The position numbers were made by a program, and so were the translations under genes. DNA of 64,000 bases from Pararhizobium polonicum (GTDB taxonomy: Bacteria; Pseudomonadota; Alphaproteobacteria; Rhizobiales; Rhizobiaceae), in contig NZ_LGLV01000009.1 of assembly GCF_001687365.1 (NCBI RefSeq), forward strand, positions 186,001 through 250,000, given 5' to 3'. Shown piece after piece: positions 50,747 to 60,404 of this stretch; the stretch's first letter is position 1, and each line of letters starts with the position of its first letter. The notes below the pieces were generated by a model. The model ran no database searches. It was not told where the DNA came from and was given only the letters and a program-made list of their open reading frames with translations.

Positions 50747-50769
50747 CCAACAGGATCAAGGAGAGTTTC

Positions 50770-51894
50770 ATGCCAGTCGAAATCATCGGTTACATCGGCA
50801 ATCACAATGCCTCCGAGACGATCCCGGCCGCCGGCCCGGTCATCAATCCCGAGCATATCGCCGCTGCTGCCGCCATCCACGAGAACGGCGGCTTCGACCG
50901 CGTGCTCTTCGCCTTCCATTCGACCTCGCCGGAAAGCATCCTGATCGCCCAGCATGTGGCGGCGCGGACGACGAAACTGAAGCTGATGATCGCGCATCGG
51001 CCGGGCTTTACCGCGCCGACGCTGGCCGCCCGGCAGCTGGCGACGCTCGATCACCTCAGCAACGGCCGCGTTTCGGTCCACATCATCACCGGCGGCAACG
51101 ATCAGGAGCTGGCGCAGGATGGCGACAGGCTCACCAAGGACGAGCGCTATGCCCGCACCAGCGAATATCTCGATATCGTGCGGGAAGAATGGACGAGCGA
51201 AAGGCCGTTCGATTATGACGGCACCTATTATCAGGTGAAAGGCGGCTTCTCGCACGTCAAGCCGCAAGGTCCCGACGGCATCCCGGTCTATTTCGGCGGG
51301 TCCTCCGAGGCGGCGATCGCCGTTGCCGGCAAGCATGCCGATATCTACGCGCTCTGGGGCGAAACCTATGCGCAGGTGGCGGAAACCATCAAGCGCATCC
51401 GCCAGGCCGCTGCCCCTTACGGCCGTCGGCCGCGCTTCAGCCTGTCGCTGCGTCCGATCCTCGCCGATACAGAGGAGGAAGCCTGGGCCAAGGCCGGCAG
51501 GCTGCTGGAGCGGGCGAAGGCTCTCAGGGCATCGGCAGCCGGCGAACGGCTGATCAATGTGAATGCTTCCGCAGCCGATCACCAGCCACCCAATGAGGGA
51601 TCGCGGCGCCTGTTGGCCGCCGCCGCGCAAGGCGCTCGGCTCGACAAGCGATTGTGGACCGAGATGGCGGCGTTGACCGGTGCCAGTGGCAATTCCACCT
51701 CCCTCGTCGGCACGCCGGATCAGGTCGCCGAAGCCCTGCTCGATTATTACGACCTCGGCGTTACCACCTTTCTGATCCGCGGCTTCGATCCGCTGGAAGA
51801 CGCTTTTCACTATGGCCGCGATCTGATCCCGCGCGTGCGGGCGCTGGTTGCCGAGCGTGACGCCAGTGCCTCGCGTGCGCAGGCTGCCGAATAA
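50770..51894 (+). CDS. Alkanesulfonate monooxygenase-like LLM flavoprotein (SsuD family)
   Basis: 374 residues. FDRVLFAFHSTSPESILIA near residues 42-60, KLKLMIAHRPGFTAPTLAARQ and HLSNGRVSVHIITGGND near 95-111 are signatures of SsuD/MsuD enzymes, which use FMNH2 and oxygen to release sulfite from sulfonates. ATG has AGGAGAG upstream. The gene is between the SfnB-like gene and a sulfonate-type ABC importer. No flavin reductase (SsuE/MsuE) gene accompanies it. Sulfonate chain specificity unknown. Confidence 0.87.
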   Translation: MPVEIIGYIGNHNASETIPAAGPVINPEHIAAAAAIHENGGFDRVLFAFHSTSPESILIAQHVAARTTKLKLMIAHRPGFTAPTLAARQLATLDHLSNGRVSVHIITGGNDQELAQDGDRLTKDERYARTSEYLDIVREEWTSERPFDYDGTYYQVKGGFSHVKPQGPDGIPVYFGGSSEAAIAVAGKHADIYALWGETYAQVAETIKRIRQAAAPYGRRPRFSLSLRPILADTEEEAWAKAGRLLERAKALRASAAGERLINVNASAADHQPPNEGSRRLLAAAAQGARLDKRLWTEMAALTGASGNSTSLVGTPDQVAEALLDYYDLGVTTFLIRGFDPLEDAFHYGRDLIPRVRALVAERDASASRAQAAE

Positions 51895-51937
51895 ATCCCG
51901 ATTTTACTGTAGCGCCCGAGCGGCAGGAGATATTTGA

Positions 51938-53005
51938 ATGACATTGAATTTGAAAAATCCGACAGCAAACGCAACAGGCTCTCTGATCGGCGGACTGGAT
52001 CGCCGCTCGTTCCTCAAGACGGCCGGCGCACTGGGACTGGCAGCACCGCTTGGCGCCTTCTCCGCAAACAGCCTGCTCGCCCAGACCACGGCGCCGGCCG
52101 GGGAGCTGAAGAAGATCAAGTTTGCCACCAATGCCACGGCGATCTGCCTTGCCCCGGTCTTCGTCGCGCAGGAGCACGGCATCTTCAAGAAATACGGGCT
52201 CGATGTCGAACTCGTCAATTTCGGCGCCTCCACCGAAGCGCTGCTCGAAGCCATCGCCACCGGCAAGGCGGATGGCGGCATCGGCATGGCATTGCGCTGG
52301 CTGAAAGCGCTGGAGCAGGGGTTTGACGTCAAGATCACTGCCGGCACCCACGGCGGCTGCTCGCGTCTGGTGGCGCTGAAATCGGCCGGGATCACCACGC
52401 TGTCGCAGCTCAAGGGCAAGACGATCGGCATTTCCGACCTTGCCAGCCCCGGCAAGAATTTCTTCTCGATCCTCCTGCACAAGGAAGGCATCGATCCCGT
52501 CGCCGACGTCGAGTGGCGGCAATATCCGGGCGAACTGTTGCAGCTCGCGGCCGAAAAGGGCGAAATCCACGCCATCGCCGATGGCGATCCGAAGGCTTAC
52601 TTCTGGCTGCAGGATCCGAAATATATCCAGGTCGCCTCCAATCTCGACCACGGCTTCGAAAACCGGGTCTGCTGCATCGTCGGCCTGCGCGGCAGCCTGA
52701 TCCGAGACGATCTGCCGACGGCAACAGCGCTCACCCGCGCCCTGCTCGAAGCACAGGACTGGACGGTCGCCAAGCCGGAAGATGCGGCCAGGGCCTTCCT
52801 GCCGAATGCGCCGAAAGACAAGTCGGTCGAGGATCTCGTCGGCGTACTTCTCGCCCAGACGCACAATCACAATCCGACCGGCGCCGACCTGCGCCAGGAA
52901 ATCGCGCTCTATGCGCAGGAGCTGCGCGACGTGCAGGTGTTCAAGAACTCGACCGATCCGCACGAGTTTGCCGACAAGGTCTATGCCGACGTGCTTTCGG
53001 CCTGA
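51938..53005 (+). CDS. Sulfonate/nitrate/taurine-type ABC transporter substrate-binding protein, Tat signal
   Basis: 355 residues. LDRRSFLKTAGALG near 20-33 is a twin-arginine signal; cleavage is likely after SLLAQ near residue 49. The mature chain (FVAQEHGIFKKYGLDVELVNFGASTEALLEAIATGKADGG split over the first lobe) is typical of SsuA/TauA receptors. Followed 12 bp later by the permease. It delivers a sulfonate-like anion. The N-terminus is longer than in E. coli SsuA because of the Tat signal. Confidence 0.88.
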   Translation: MTLNLKNPTANATGSLIGGLDRRSFLKTAGALGLAAPLGAFSANSLLAQTTAPAGELKKIKFATNATAICLAPVFVAQEHGIFKKYGLDVELVNFGASTEALLEAIATGKADGGIGMALRWLKALEQGFDVKITAGTHGGCSRLVALKSAGITTLSQLKGKTIGISDLASPGKNFFSILLHKEGIDPVADVEWRQYPGELLQLAAEKGEIHAIADGDPKAYFWLQDPKYIQVASNLDHGFENRVCCIVGLRGSLIRDDLPTATALTRALLEAQDWTVAKPEDAARAFLPNAPKDKSVEDLVGVLLAQTHNHNPTGADLRQEIALYAQELRDVQVFKNSTDPHEFADKVYADVLSA

Positions 53006-53017
53006 GGGGGATAGGAC

Positions 53018-54028
53018 ATGGCTTCGATCGATCCACCCATTTCCGATGGCGCCGTAGAGGTCGCCGCATCTGCTCGTCCGGCGGCGTCACTCTGGTGGAC
53101 CGGCCTGATCGCCGCTGCAGCCTGGGCGGGGACTGCCGCGCTGATCGAACTCTGGCCGGAAATCATTCCGCAGCCCTATGGGCGTGAACTGGCGGCCGGT
53201 TCGCTGGTGATCGCGCTGCTGCTGGCCGTCGTCGCGGCGACCGGCAAGCTCGGCGGCAAGATTGCGGTCGCGATCCGCTACTACGGGCCATGGTTTCTTG
53301 TCTCCGCATTGGCCGTCGCTGCCTGGGAAATCGTCACGGCGAAGACCGGGCTGCTGCCGGTGCCATTCTTCTCCTCGCCGCAGAGTATACTGGAGGTCTT
53401 CTTCGACGACTGGGAACGGCTCGGATTGAGCGTGTTCTATTCCGTCCTGCTTCTCGCCAAGGGGTATTTTTTCGGCGCGCTCGCAGGTTTCATCACCGGC
53501 GTCACCATCGGCTGGTCGCGGGCGGCGAGTTATTGGGTGCATCCGGTGTTGCGGCTGATCGGCCCCTTGCCGGCCACCGCCTGGCTGCCGCTCGCCTTCT
53601 TCATCTTCCCGACCAGCGGCTCGGCCAGCGTCTTTCTGATCGCGCTCGCAACGGCCTTCCCGGTCACCATCCTCACCTGGTCGGGTATCGCCAGTGTCAA
53701 CCGCGATTATTACGACATCGCCCGGACGCTCGGGGCCAAGCCGCTGTTCCTGATCTTCAAGGTGGCAATCCCGGCGGCCCTGCCGCATGTCTTCGTCGGC
53801 CTGTTCATGGGGCTCGGTACATCCTTCGCGGTACTGGTCGTTGCCGAAATGCTGGGGGTCAAGGCCGGTCTCGGCTGGTACCTGCAATGGGCGCAGGGGT
53901 GGGCGGCCTATGCCAACATGTATGCGGCGCTGCTCGTCATGGCGCTGATGTGCTCGACGCTGATCACCATTCTCTTCCGCGTTCGGGACTGGTCCCTGTC
54001 CTGGCAGAAAGGCCTTGTCCGATGGTAG
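53018..54028 (+). CDS. Sulfonate-type ABC transporter permease (SsuC/TauC class)
   Basis: 336 residues, about 70 longer than E. coli SsuC because of an N-terminal extension with two extra hydrophobic stretches (near 25-45 and 56-75). The core has LLPVPFFSSPQSILEVFF, the usual six helices and an EAA loop near YDIARTLGAKPLFLIFKVAIPAALP. RBS GGGGGATAGG. It overlaps the ATPase gene by 7 bp. Confidence 0.88.
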   Translation: MASIDPPISDGAVEVAASARPAASLWWTGLIAAAAWAGTAALIELWPEIIPQPYGRELAAGSLVIALLLAVVAATGKLGGKIAVAIRYYGPWFLVSALAVAAWEIVTAKTGLLPVPFFSSPQSILEVFFDDWERLGLSVFYSVLLLAKGYFFGALAGFITGVTIGWSRAASYWVHPVLRLIGPLPATAWLPLAFFIFPTSGSASVFLIALATAFPVTILTWSGIASVNRDYYDIARTLGAKPLFLIFKVAIPAALPHVFVGLFMGLGTSFAVLVVAEMLGVKAGLGWYLQWAQGWAAYANMYAALLVMALMCSTLITILFRVRDWSLSWQKGLVRW

Positions 54029-54816
54029 CCCTTGCAACGAAACAGCCGGAGCTTTCCGCCGTCGGCCAAAAGATCGACATCCGCAACGTCTCGCATCAGT
54101 TCGAGCTCGAAGGCGAGCCGCTACCGGTTCTCGACAATGTCGATTTCTCGGTGGAGCCTGGATCCTTCGTCGCCTTGCTTGGCCCGTCCGGATGCGGAAA
54201 ATCGACGCTGCTCAGGCTTCTGGCCGGGCTCGACCATCCGACGCGCGGTGCGCTCAGCGTTGACGGGGAAATCGTCGGCGAACCCGATCCCTCGCGCATT
54301 CTGGTGTTTCAGGATCCGACGCTGTTTCCCTGGCGCACGGTCTGGGACAATGTCGCGCTGGGGCTGGAAGCGCAGGGCGTTCTCAAGCGCTCCCGCCACC
54401 GCGTCGACAATGCGATCGAACTCGTCGGGCTGAAGGGTTTCGACAAGGCCTATCCGCACCAGCTCTCCGGCGGCATGTCGCAGCGGGTGGCGCTGGCCCG
54501 GGCACTGGTCAACGAGCCGCGCCTTCTGTTGCTCGACGAGCCGCTCGGCAAGCTGGATTCGCTGACCCGCCTGACCATGCAGACGGAACTGGTCAGCCTC
54601 TGGCAGCGGGCCGGGCTGACGGCGGTGCTCGTTACCCATGATGTCGAGGAAGCGCTGTTTCTGTCGCAGCGCGTGCTGATCTTCGGGCCGCGCCCGGCGC
54701 GAATCGTCGCCGATATCCGCGTCGATCTCCCTTATCCCCGCCATCGCGGCGATCCGCGCCTGGCGGAACTGCGGCGCGAAGCGCTCGGGCATCTCGGCCT
54801 TGCGGCAACCTGGTAA
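54022..54816 (+). CDS. Sulfonate-type ABC transporter ATP-binding protein (SsuB/TauB class)
   Basis: 264 residues from the ATG at 54022, inside the end of the permease gene. Walker [10 protein letters not shown] at 54-62, LSGGMSQRVALARAL, and Walker B LLLLDEPLGKLDSLTR. DPTLFPWRTVWDNV is characteristic of the nitrate/sulfonate/taurine ATPases. Third part of the first complete SsuABC-type importer in the window. Confidence 0.9.
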   Translation: MVALATKQPELSAVGQKIDIRNVSHQFELEGEPLPVLDNVDFSVEPGSFVALLGPSGCGKSTLLRLLAGLDHPTRGALSVDGEIVGEPDPSRILVFQDPTLFPWRTVWDNVALGLEAQGVLKRSRHRVDNAIELVGLKGFDKAYPHQLSGGMSQRVALARALVNEPRLLLLDEPLGKLDSLTRLTMQTELVSLWQRAGLTAVLVTHDVEEALFLSQRVLIFGPRPARIVADIRVDLPYPRHRGDPRLAELRREALGHLGLAATW

Positions 54817-54834
54817 CGAAAAATTGGACCGACA

Positions 54835-55359
54835 ATGAACATTCTGAAAACGGGCGCCCGCGCTTTTCTGACCACGATGGCCGTCGCAATTGCCCTACCG
54901 GTAAGCGCCCACATCACCTTCGAGAACAAGGACGTGGCCCCCGGCGCAACCGTCAAATTCGTGTTGCGGCTGCCGCATGGCTGCTCGGGCGCGGCAACAA
55001 CCGGCGTGCGCATTGCCATTCCGGCGGAGCTGACATCGGCAAAACCGCAGCCGAAGCCCGGCTGGACGCTCTCGGTCATCACCGACGACGTCCACAAGGC
55101 GTCCGCGGAAGAAACCCATGCGCACGGCCATGGCGCCACGATCAAGGAGATATCCTGGACGGGCGGTAAGCTCGAGGATGCCCATTACGACGAGTTCGTC
55201 TTCCGCGCGACGGTCAGCAAGACGGCGTCCAACCGGATCTTCGTGCCTGTCGTGCAGGAATGCGAAGGCGGCGTCGATCGCTGGATCGAAATTCCGTCGG
55301 CCGGCGGGGTCTCCGACGATCTGAAGTATCCGGCACCCTCCGTCCGCGTTCAGCCCTGA
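54835..55359 (+). CDS. YcnI-like DUF1775 periplasmic protein
   Basis: 174 residues. Signal peptide of 25 residues ends in PVSA, leaving His26 as the mature N-terminus (HITFENKDVAPGATVKF). In Bacillus YcnI an N-terminal histidine and a tryptophan form a monohistidine copper site; here the N-terminal His and later Trp residues are kept. A His-rich HAHGHG segment near residue 102 may add metal affinity. It starts 18 bp after the sulfonate ATPase and 2 bp before the copper-resistance fusion, so the two copper genes appear tacked on to the sulfonate operon. Confidence 0.87.
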   Translation: MNILKTGARAFLTTMAVAIALPVSAHITFENKDVAPGATVKFVLRLPHGCSGAATTGVRIAIPAELTSAKPQPKPGWTLSVITDDVHKASAEETHAHGHGATIKEISWTGGKLEDAHYDEFVFRATVSKTASNRIFVPVVQECEGGVDRWIEIPSAGGVSDDLKYPAPSVRVQP

Positions 55360-55361
55360 TC

Positions 55362-56987
55362 GTGAATTACATCGCAAAATGGGCGGCGATGATCTGCATC
55401 GCCGTCTTTCTGTCGGCTCTCGGCGCGAACTCTGCCTTTGCCCACGCCAACCTGATCGCTTCCGAGCCCGCCGATGGTTCGGTATCGGACGTCCCTCCCA
55501 GGACGGTCACATTGCGATTTTCGGAGCCGGTGCGGCCTCTCGTCGCGCGGCTCATCCATCCGGGTGGACATACGGATGTTTTGAAGGACATCGGCGAGAA
55601 GGGGGATGCGATCATCCTCACTCTGCCGGGCGGGCTGGAAAGCGGTACCCATATTCTCTCCTGGCGCGTCACCTCGTCGGATGGTCATCCGATCGGTGGT
55701 GGCCTGGTCTTTTCTGTCGGCGCACCGAGCGCGGTTGCTCTGCATACTGAAGAGCAGGTCGATCTGGCGGTGAGAGCGGGCCTGTGGGCCTCGCGGCTGG
55801 TTTTGATGCTGGGTCTGGTGTTCGGCGTCGGCGGCACGGCGTTTTCGATCCTGATTGCCCGCCAGCCCGTCGTTCGCGGGGGAGGGCTGGCGAGTGGCCT
55901 GCTGTTTGCCGGCCTTCTGGCCACGCCGGTGCTGATCGCATTCCAGGGGCTTGATGCACTGGGCGAGCCGGTATCGGCTTTGGTTCGGCCCGATATCTGG
56001 AGCGCCGGATTGTTTGCCACCACGTTTGGCCGGGTGGCCCTGCTAGGGGCGACGGCGCTTGTTCTCGCCTATGCCGCCCGCCAGACGGGGGCGGCAACGC
56101 GCACCGGTATTATCCTCGCATCGCTGGCCCTTTTGACCGTAGGCCTTGCGATCGCCAGTGCCGGCCATGCCGCGACGGCGCCACCAATCTTGCTGATGCG
56201 GCCAACGCTCTTTCTTCATGCCGTGACGGCGACGCTCTGGATCGGCGCGCTGCTCCCCCTCGCGGTCCTGTTTCGGCAGACATCGCCGGACAGCTTGCTG
56301 GCTCTCACGCGCTTCTCGACGGTCATACCTTTGATCGTCGGCATCCTGATCCTGTCCGGCCTGGCGCTGGCCATCGTGCAAGTGCGCTCTGTCCCGGCAT
56401 TGTGGACGAGCGGCTATGGGCGGGTGCTCCTGGCAAAGCTCGTGCTCGTCGCAGCTCTGCTCGCGGCCGCAGCCGTCAACCGCTGCCGGCTGACCAAACC
56501 TGTTCTCGCCGGAAATGAAACGGCCGCGCGGCACTTGAGGCGCAGTATCCTTGCGGAAGTGGTTCTGGGCAGCCTGATCATTGCCGTGCTCGGTCTGTGG
56601 CGTTTCACGCCACCACCGCGCACCCTTGTCGCAGCCCCTGCGGCCGTGCACGAAATACAAACGCGGAAGGATGGGCTGAGTGCTGTTCTCTCCATTCATC
56701 CTCCGGTCACCGGGCCGGTCAGCATCGAGGTTCGCGATCTCCTCCTCGACGGCAAGCCGCTTGAGCCGATCTCCGTCAGCATCGATCTCGATAAGCCGTC
56801 CTATGGCATCGGCCCGTTCAGCAAACAGGCAAGCAAGATCGACCCGCAACGGTATCGTGCCGAGGGCTTTGTCCTGCCGCTCGATGGTTTCTGGGTTGTG
56901 CGCGTGACGGTGCTTGTCTCGGATTTTCGCTCGGTGACGCTGACGGATGTGTTCGACGTTGCCAAGGCAAGCCCCGCGTCGAAATGA
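55362..56987 (+). CDS. Copper-handling fusion: CopC, CopD and C-terminal YtkA-like domain, GTG start
   Basis: 541 residues from GTG 55362, two bases after the preceding stop. Signal peptide ends in NSAFA, giving His28 as the first mature residue (HANLIASEPADGS), the CopC copper-brace start. CopC domain spans about 28-125 (SDGHPIGGGLVFSVG near its end). About eight membrane helices of the CopD domain follow (roughly 140-430), with histidines in the membrane part, and the last 100 residues (QTRKDGLSAVLSIHPPVTGP and on) resemble the YtkA-like domain. It likely moves or buffers copper between periplasm and cytoplasm. An ATG at 55389 would shorten the signal peptide. Confidence 0.85.
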   Translation: MNYIAKWAAMICIAVFLSALGANSAFAHANLIASEPADGSVSDVPPRTVTLRFSEPVRPLVARLIHPGGHTDVLKDIGEKGDAIILTLPGGLESGTHILSWRVTSSDGHPIGGGLVFSVGAPSAVALHTEEQVDLAVRAGLWASRLVLMLGLVFGVGGTAFSILIARQPVVRGGGLASGLLFAGLLATPVLIAFQGLDALGEPVSALVRPDIWSAGLFATTFGRVALLGATALVLAYAARQTGAATRTGIILASLALLTVGLAIASAGHAATAPPILLMRPTLFLHAVTATLWIGALLPLAVLFRQTSPDSLLALTRFSTVIPLIVGILILSGLALAIVQVRSVPALWTSGYGRVLLAKLVLVAALLAAAAVNRCRLTKPVLAGNETAARHLRRSILAEVVLGSLIIAVLGLWRFTPPPRTLVAAPAAVHEIQTRKDGLSAVLSIHPPVTGPVSIEVRDLLLDGKPLEPISVSIDLDKPSYGIGPFSKQASKIDPQRYRAEGFVLPLDGFWVVRVTVLVSDFRSVTLTDVFDVAKASPASK

Positions 56988-57055
56988 CCGCGCGCCTAGC
57001 GTGTGCCCTTCGGCGCAGAAATCCTTTCGCGCATCAGCGAGCAATTGGCAATAAA

Positions 57056-57080
57056 ATACCTATTCCATAGTTTTTATAAT
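57056..57080 (+). promoter_or_regulatory. Putative LysR-type site F with adjoining -10 box
   Basis: ATACCTATTCCATAG (57056-57070) has the same form as site C, and a perfect TATAAT (57075-57080) follows five bases later. No -35 match is present at 17 bp, as expected for an activator-dependent promoter. The predicted transcript would start near 57087, about 45 bp before the monooxygenase ATG. Confidence 0.5.
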
Positions 57081-57130
57081 GATTAGCCTGATATCTCGAA
57101 ACGTGTTCGAACGCCTGCAGGAGAGATCAT

Positions 57131-58468
57131 ATGTCGGCAAAACGTCAGTTAAAACTCGGATTCATGCTGCATGGCGTGGGCATGGGATGGGGCGATTGGC
57201 GGCATCCGGACGCGGAGCCGAACGCCAGCACGAATTTTGCCTATTACAGGAAGCAGGCGCAACTGGCCGAGGCGGCCAAGTTCGATTTCCTCTTTGTCGC
57301 CGACAGCGTTTTCATCACCGAAAAATCGAGCCCGCATTATCTCAACCGCTTCGAGCCTTTGACCATCCTGTCGGCGCTTGCCGGTGCCACATCGCATATC
57401 GGCCTCGTCGCGACGCTGACGGCCAGCTACAGCGAACCCTTCAACGTTGCCCGCCAGTTCGCCTCGCTCGACCATATCAGCGGCGGCCGGGCCGGCTGGA
57501 ACGTGGTGACCTCGTGGCTTGAAGGTTCGGCGGAGAACTACAGCAAGTCGAAGCATCTGGCGCATGATACGCGCTATCGGCTGGCTGGCGAATATCTCGA
57601 TGTCGTTCAGGGTCTCTGGGATTCCTGGGAGGACGACGCGCTTGTGCACGACAAGCAGAGCGGTGTCTTCTTCGATCCCACCAAGCTGCACACGCTCAAT
57701 CACAAGGGTGAATTCTTTCAGGTGAAGGGGCCGCTCAACATCGCGCGCTCGGCGCAGGGGCAGCCGGTCATTTTTCAGGCGGGCGCATCGGAAGATGGCA
57801 AGAATTTTGCCGCGCGGCGCTCGGATGCGATCTTCGTGCATCACGAAAATATCGATGACGGCAAGACCTATTACCAGGATATCAAGACGCGGGCCGCTGC
57901 CTTCGGGCGCGATCCCGACCAGCTGTTCATCCTGCCCGGCATTCGCCCGGTCATCGGATCGACAGAAGAAGAGGCCGAACGCAAATATCAGGAATTCGCC
58001 AATCTGACCTCGATCGAGAATGCCCTGTCGATGCTCGGCCGGCCGTTCAACGACTATGATTTCCTGCAGCACGATCTCGATGCACCGTTCCCGGATGTCG
58101 GTGCACACGGGGCCAACAGCAACCAGAGCACATCCGGCAAGATCCTTGCCGTTGCCCGTGCCGAAAACCTTACGCTCCGCCAGACGGCCTTGCGTTTTGC
58201 AACGCCGCGCACGGACTTCGTCGGTACGCCGGTCCAGGTGGCGGATGCACTCCAGCGCTGGCTGGAGGAGCGTGGCTCGGACGGCTTCGTCGTCAACGTC
58301 TCGCTGCCGCGCGAACTCGAAGTCTTCGTCGAGACGGTGGTGCCGATCCTTCAGGAACGCGGCATCTACCGCACCGAATACGAGGGGGAAACCTTCCGGG
58401 AGAGCCTCGGAATTCCTGCGCCGGCCAATCGCTATTCCCATGCGCAGATCGCCGATGCCGCTGAATAA
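57131..58468 (+). CDS. NtaA/SnaA/DszA-family FMN-dependent monooxygenase
   Basis: 445 residues. [19 protein letters not shown] at the N-terminus, [22 protein letters not shown]-like [26 protein letters not shown] near 113-128, and [13 protein letters not shown] match the family. It resembles the enzyme at 12811 across its full length, so the two are paralogues. RBS AGGAGAG. It starts a second sulfur operon with its own SsuABC-type importer, flavoprotein and ferredoxin. Expected to cleave a C-S (or C-N) bond with FMNH2 and oxygen. Confidence 0.87.
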   Translation: MSAKRQLKLGFMLHGVGMGWGDWRHPDAEPNASTNFAYYRKQAQLAEAAKFDFLFVADSVFITEKSSPHYLNRFEPLTILSALAGATSHIGLVATLTASYSEPFNVARQFASLDHISGGRAGWNVVTSWLEGSAENYSKSKHLAHDTRYRLAGEYLDVVQGLWDSWEDDALVHDKQSGVFFDPTKLHTLNHKGEFFQVKGPLNIARSAQGQPVIFQAGASEDGKNFAARRSDAIFVHHENIDDGKTYYQDIKTRAAAFGRDPDQLFILPGIRPVIGSTEEEAERKYQEFANLTSIENALSMLGRPFNDYDFLQHDLDAPFPDVGAHGANSNQSTSGKILAVARAENLTLRQTALRFATPRTDFVGTPVQVADALQRWLEERGSDGFVVNVSLPRELEVFVETVVPILQERGIYRTEYEGETFRESLGIPAPANRYSHAQIADAAE

Positions 58469-58515
58469 AGGCAGGCTCCTTCACGAAACCCGAACCTTTT
58501 GAAAGTCGAAGCTTC

Positions 58516-59493
58516 ATGACCAATCTTTCCCGGCGTCTCTTCAGCACGGTTCTTGGCGGCCTTGCCGCAGCGCTGTCCATCGGAGCCTTCTTTCCCGTCC
58601 TGGCGGCGGAAGATCTGAGCAAAGTCATCCTGCGCGTCGGCGACCAGACCGGCGCGACCCGCGCCAAGCTGGAAGCCGCCGGGCTTTTGAAGGACGTATC
58701 CTATCAGATCGAATGGTCGGTCTTTCCGGCTGCGGTTAATTTGCACGAAGCCCTGAAAGCGGATGCCGTCGATATCGGCCAGGCGGCCGATTCCCCGACG
58801 GTCAGCGCCATTGCCGGCGGTTCGAAGATCAAGGTCGTCGCCAATTTTTCCAACGGCGGCCTTGGCAGCACCATCCTGGTGCCGGCCGGCAGCCCGATCA
58901 AGACGCTGGCCGACCTGAAAGGCAAGACCATCTCGCCGACCACGCGCGGCAGCGTCGCCCATTATCTGACACTCGGCGCGCTGAAAAAGGCCGGACTGAC
59001 GGCAGATGACGTCAAGCTCGCGTTTCTGACACCGGCCGATGCCAGTGCCGCCTTTCAGGCAGGCAGCATCGACGCCTGGGGCACCTGGGGCGTTTACAAG
59101 GCGCGCGCCATCGGCACGCTGAAGGCAACCGTTCTGCTCGACGGACCGGGCATCAGCACCGGAAATTTCGTATTGAGCGCGACGGACAACGCTCTTTCCG
59201 ATCCGGGCAAGGTCGCGGCGATCGCTGATTTCGCCGATCGCCTTGAGAAGGGCTACGACTGGTCGCTGAACAGCAAGGATGCCTATATCGAATTTTACGC
59301 GGGTTTCGCCAAGCAGGACAAGGCAACCATCGAGAAGATCTATCCGGACGAGGCTGCCTACAAGCGCCAGCCGATCGACGACGCCTTCGTCGCGTCGCTT
59401 CAGAACGTCTTCGACACCTGGAAAGAGGCCGGAGTGCTGAAGGGCTCGCTCAATCTCGGCGATTACGTCTATCGCGGTATTCCGATCAATTGA
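58516..59493 (+). CDS. Sulfonate/aliphatic-sulfur ABC transporter substrate-binding protein (SsuA class)
   Basis: 325 residues. LSRRLFSTVLGG near 4-15 could be a Tat or Sec signal; cleavage is expected after PVLA near residue 30. LRVGDQTGATRAKLEAAGLL and GGSKIKVVANFSNGG are typical of SsuA receptors, and SPTTRGSVAHYLTLGALKKAGL is the ligand-domain hinge region. Preceded by a weak RBS. It serves the permease at 59514. Confidence 0.88.
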   Translation: MTNLSRRLFSTVLGGLAAALSIGAFFPVLAAEDLSKVILRVGDQTGATRAKLEAAGLLKDVSYQIEWSVFPAAVNLHEALKADAVDIGQAADSPTVSAIAGGSKIKVVANFSNGGLGSTILVPAGSPIKTLADLKGKTISPTTRGSVAHYLTLGALKKAGLTADDVKLAFLTPADASAAFQAGSIDAWGTWGVYKARAIGTLKATVLLDGPGISTGNFVLSATDNALSDPGKVAAIADFADRLEKGYDWSLNSKDAYIEFYAGFAKQDKATIEKIYPDEAAYKRQPIDDAFVASLQNVFDTWKEAGVLKGSLNLGDYVYRGIPIN

Positions 59494-59513
59494 CTTGGGA
59501 GCGGGGTATCGCC

Positions 59514-60404
59514 ATGGCTATCGCGACAATAGGTCCGGCTGCAACGGAGTGTGCCGATCAGCGCGAGTGGCGGCAGGCCCGGCGTCTGGGGGGAAATGAG
59601 CTTCCGCTCCAGCGGATCGAACCGGTCTCCGTGTCCGGGCGGGGCTTGCCTCGCTGGCTGCGCCGGACATCCGGCCCCGTCGCACTGGTTCTCCTCTGGC
59701 ATATCCTGTCGGTCACCGGCGTTCTGCCGAGCGAGGTTCTGGCCGGTCCGTCCACCGTCCTGTCCAGCGCCGCGACGCTCATTGAAACAGGTGAGCTGCA
59801 GGAAGCCATGTGGGTCTCTCTCAGCCGGGCGCTGACCGGACTTGCGATCGGCGGCAGCATCGGCGTGACGCTGGCGGTGATTGCCGGGCTGTTCCGCCTC
59901 GGCGAGGATCTGGTCGATGCCACCATGCAGATGATGCGCACCGTGCCGAATGTGGCGCTCATCCCGCTGCTGATCATCTGGTTCGGCATCGGCGAGGCAC
60001 CCAAGATCGCCCTGATCGCGCTCGGAACCGCCTTTCCGCTCTATCTCAATGTCTATGCCGGTATCCGCAATGTCGATCAGTCCTTGATCGAGGTTGGCCG
60101 CACGCTCGGGCTTTCGCGTCTGGCGATGATCGTCAATGTGGTTCTGCCCGGTGCCTTGCCCAGTGCGCTGGTGGGCCTGCGCTATTCGCTCGGCATTGCC
60201 TGGCTGGCGCTGGTCTTCGGCGAACAGATCAACGCGACGGCGGGTATCGGTTACCTCATGGCCAACGCCCGCGAATTCTTCCAGACCGATGTGATCGTCG
60301 TCTGCCTCGTCGTCTATGCGCTGCTGGGCCTTGGCGTCGACTTCACCGTCCGCACTCTCGAAAAGGTGTTCCTGTCATGGCGACCAGCGTTCAACGGAAC
60401 CTAA
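59514..60404 (+). CDS. Sulfonate-type ABC transporter permease (SsuC class)
   Basis: 296 residues. After a polar N-terminus of about 50 residues, LRRTSGPVALVLLWHILSV starts the first helix; GVLPSEVLAGPSTVL, the EAA loop SLIEVGRTLGLSRLAMIVNVVLPGALP and the INATAGIGYLMANAREFF segment are standard SsuC features. The C-terminal end overlaps the ATPase gene by 28 bp, an unusually long overlap that implies tight coupling. Confidence 0.88.
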   Translation: MAIATIGPAATECADQREWRQARRLGGNELPLQRIEPVSVSGRGLPRWLRRTSGPVALVLLWHILSVTGVLPSEVLAGPSTVLSSAATLIETGELQEAMWVSLSRALTGLAIGGSIGVTLAVIAGLFRLGEDLVDATMQMMRTVPNVALIPLLIIWFGIGEAPKIALIALGTAFPLYLNVYAGIRNVDQSLIEVGRTLGLSRLAMIVNVVLPGALPSALVGLRYSLGIAWLALVFGEQINATAGIGYLMANAREFFQTDVIVVCLVVYALLGLGVDFTVRTLEKVFLSWRPAFNGT

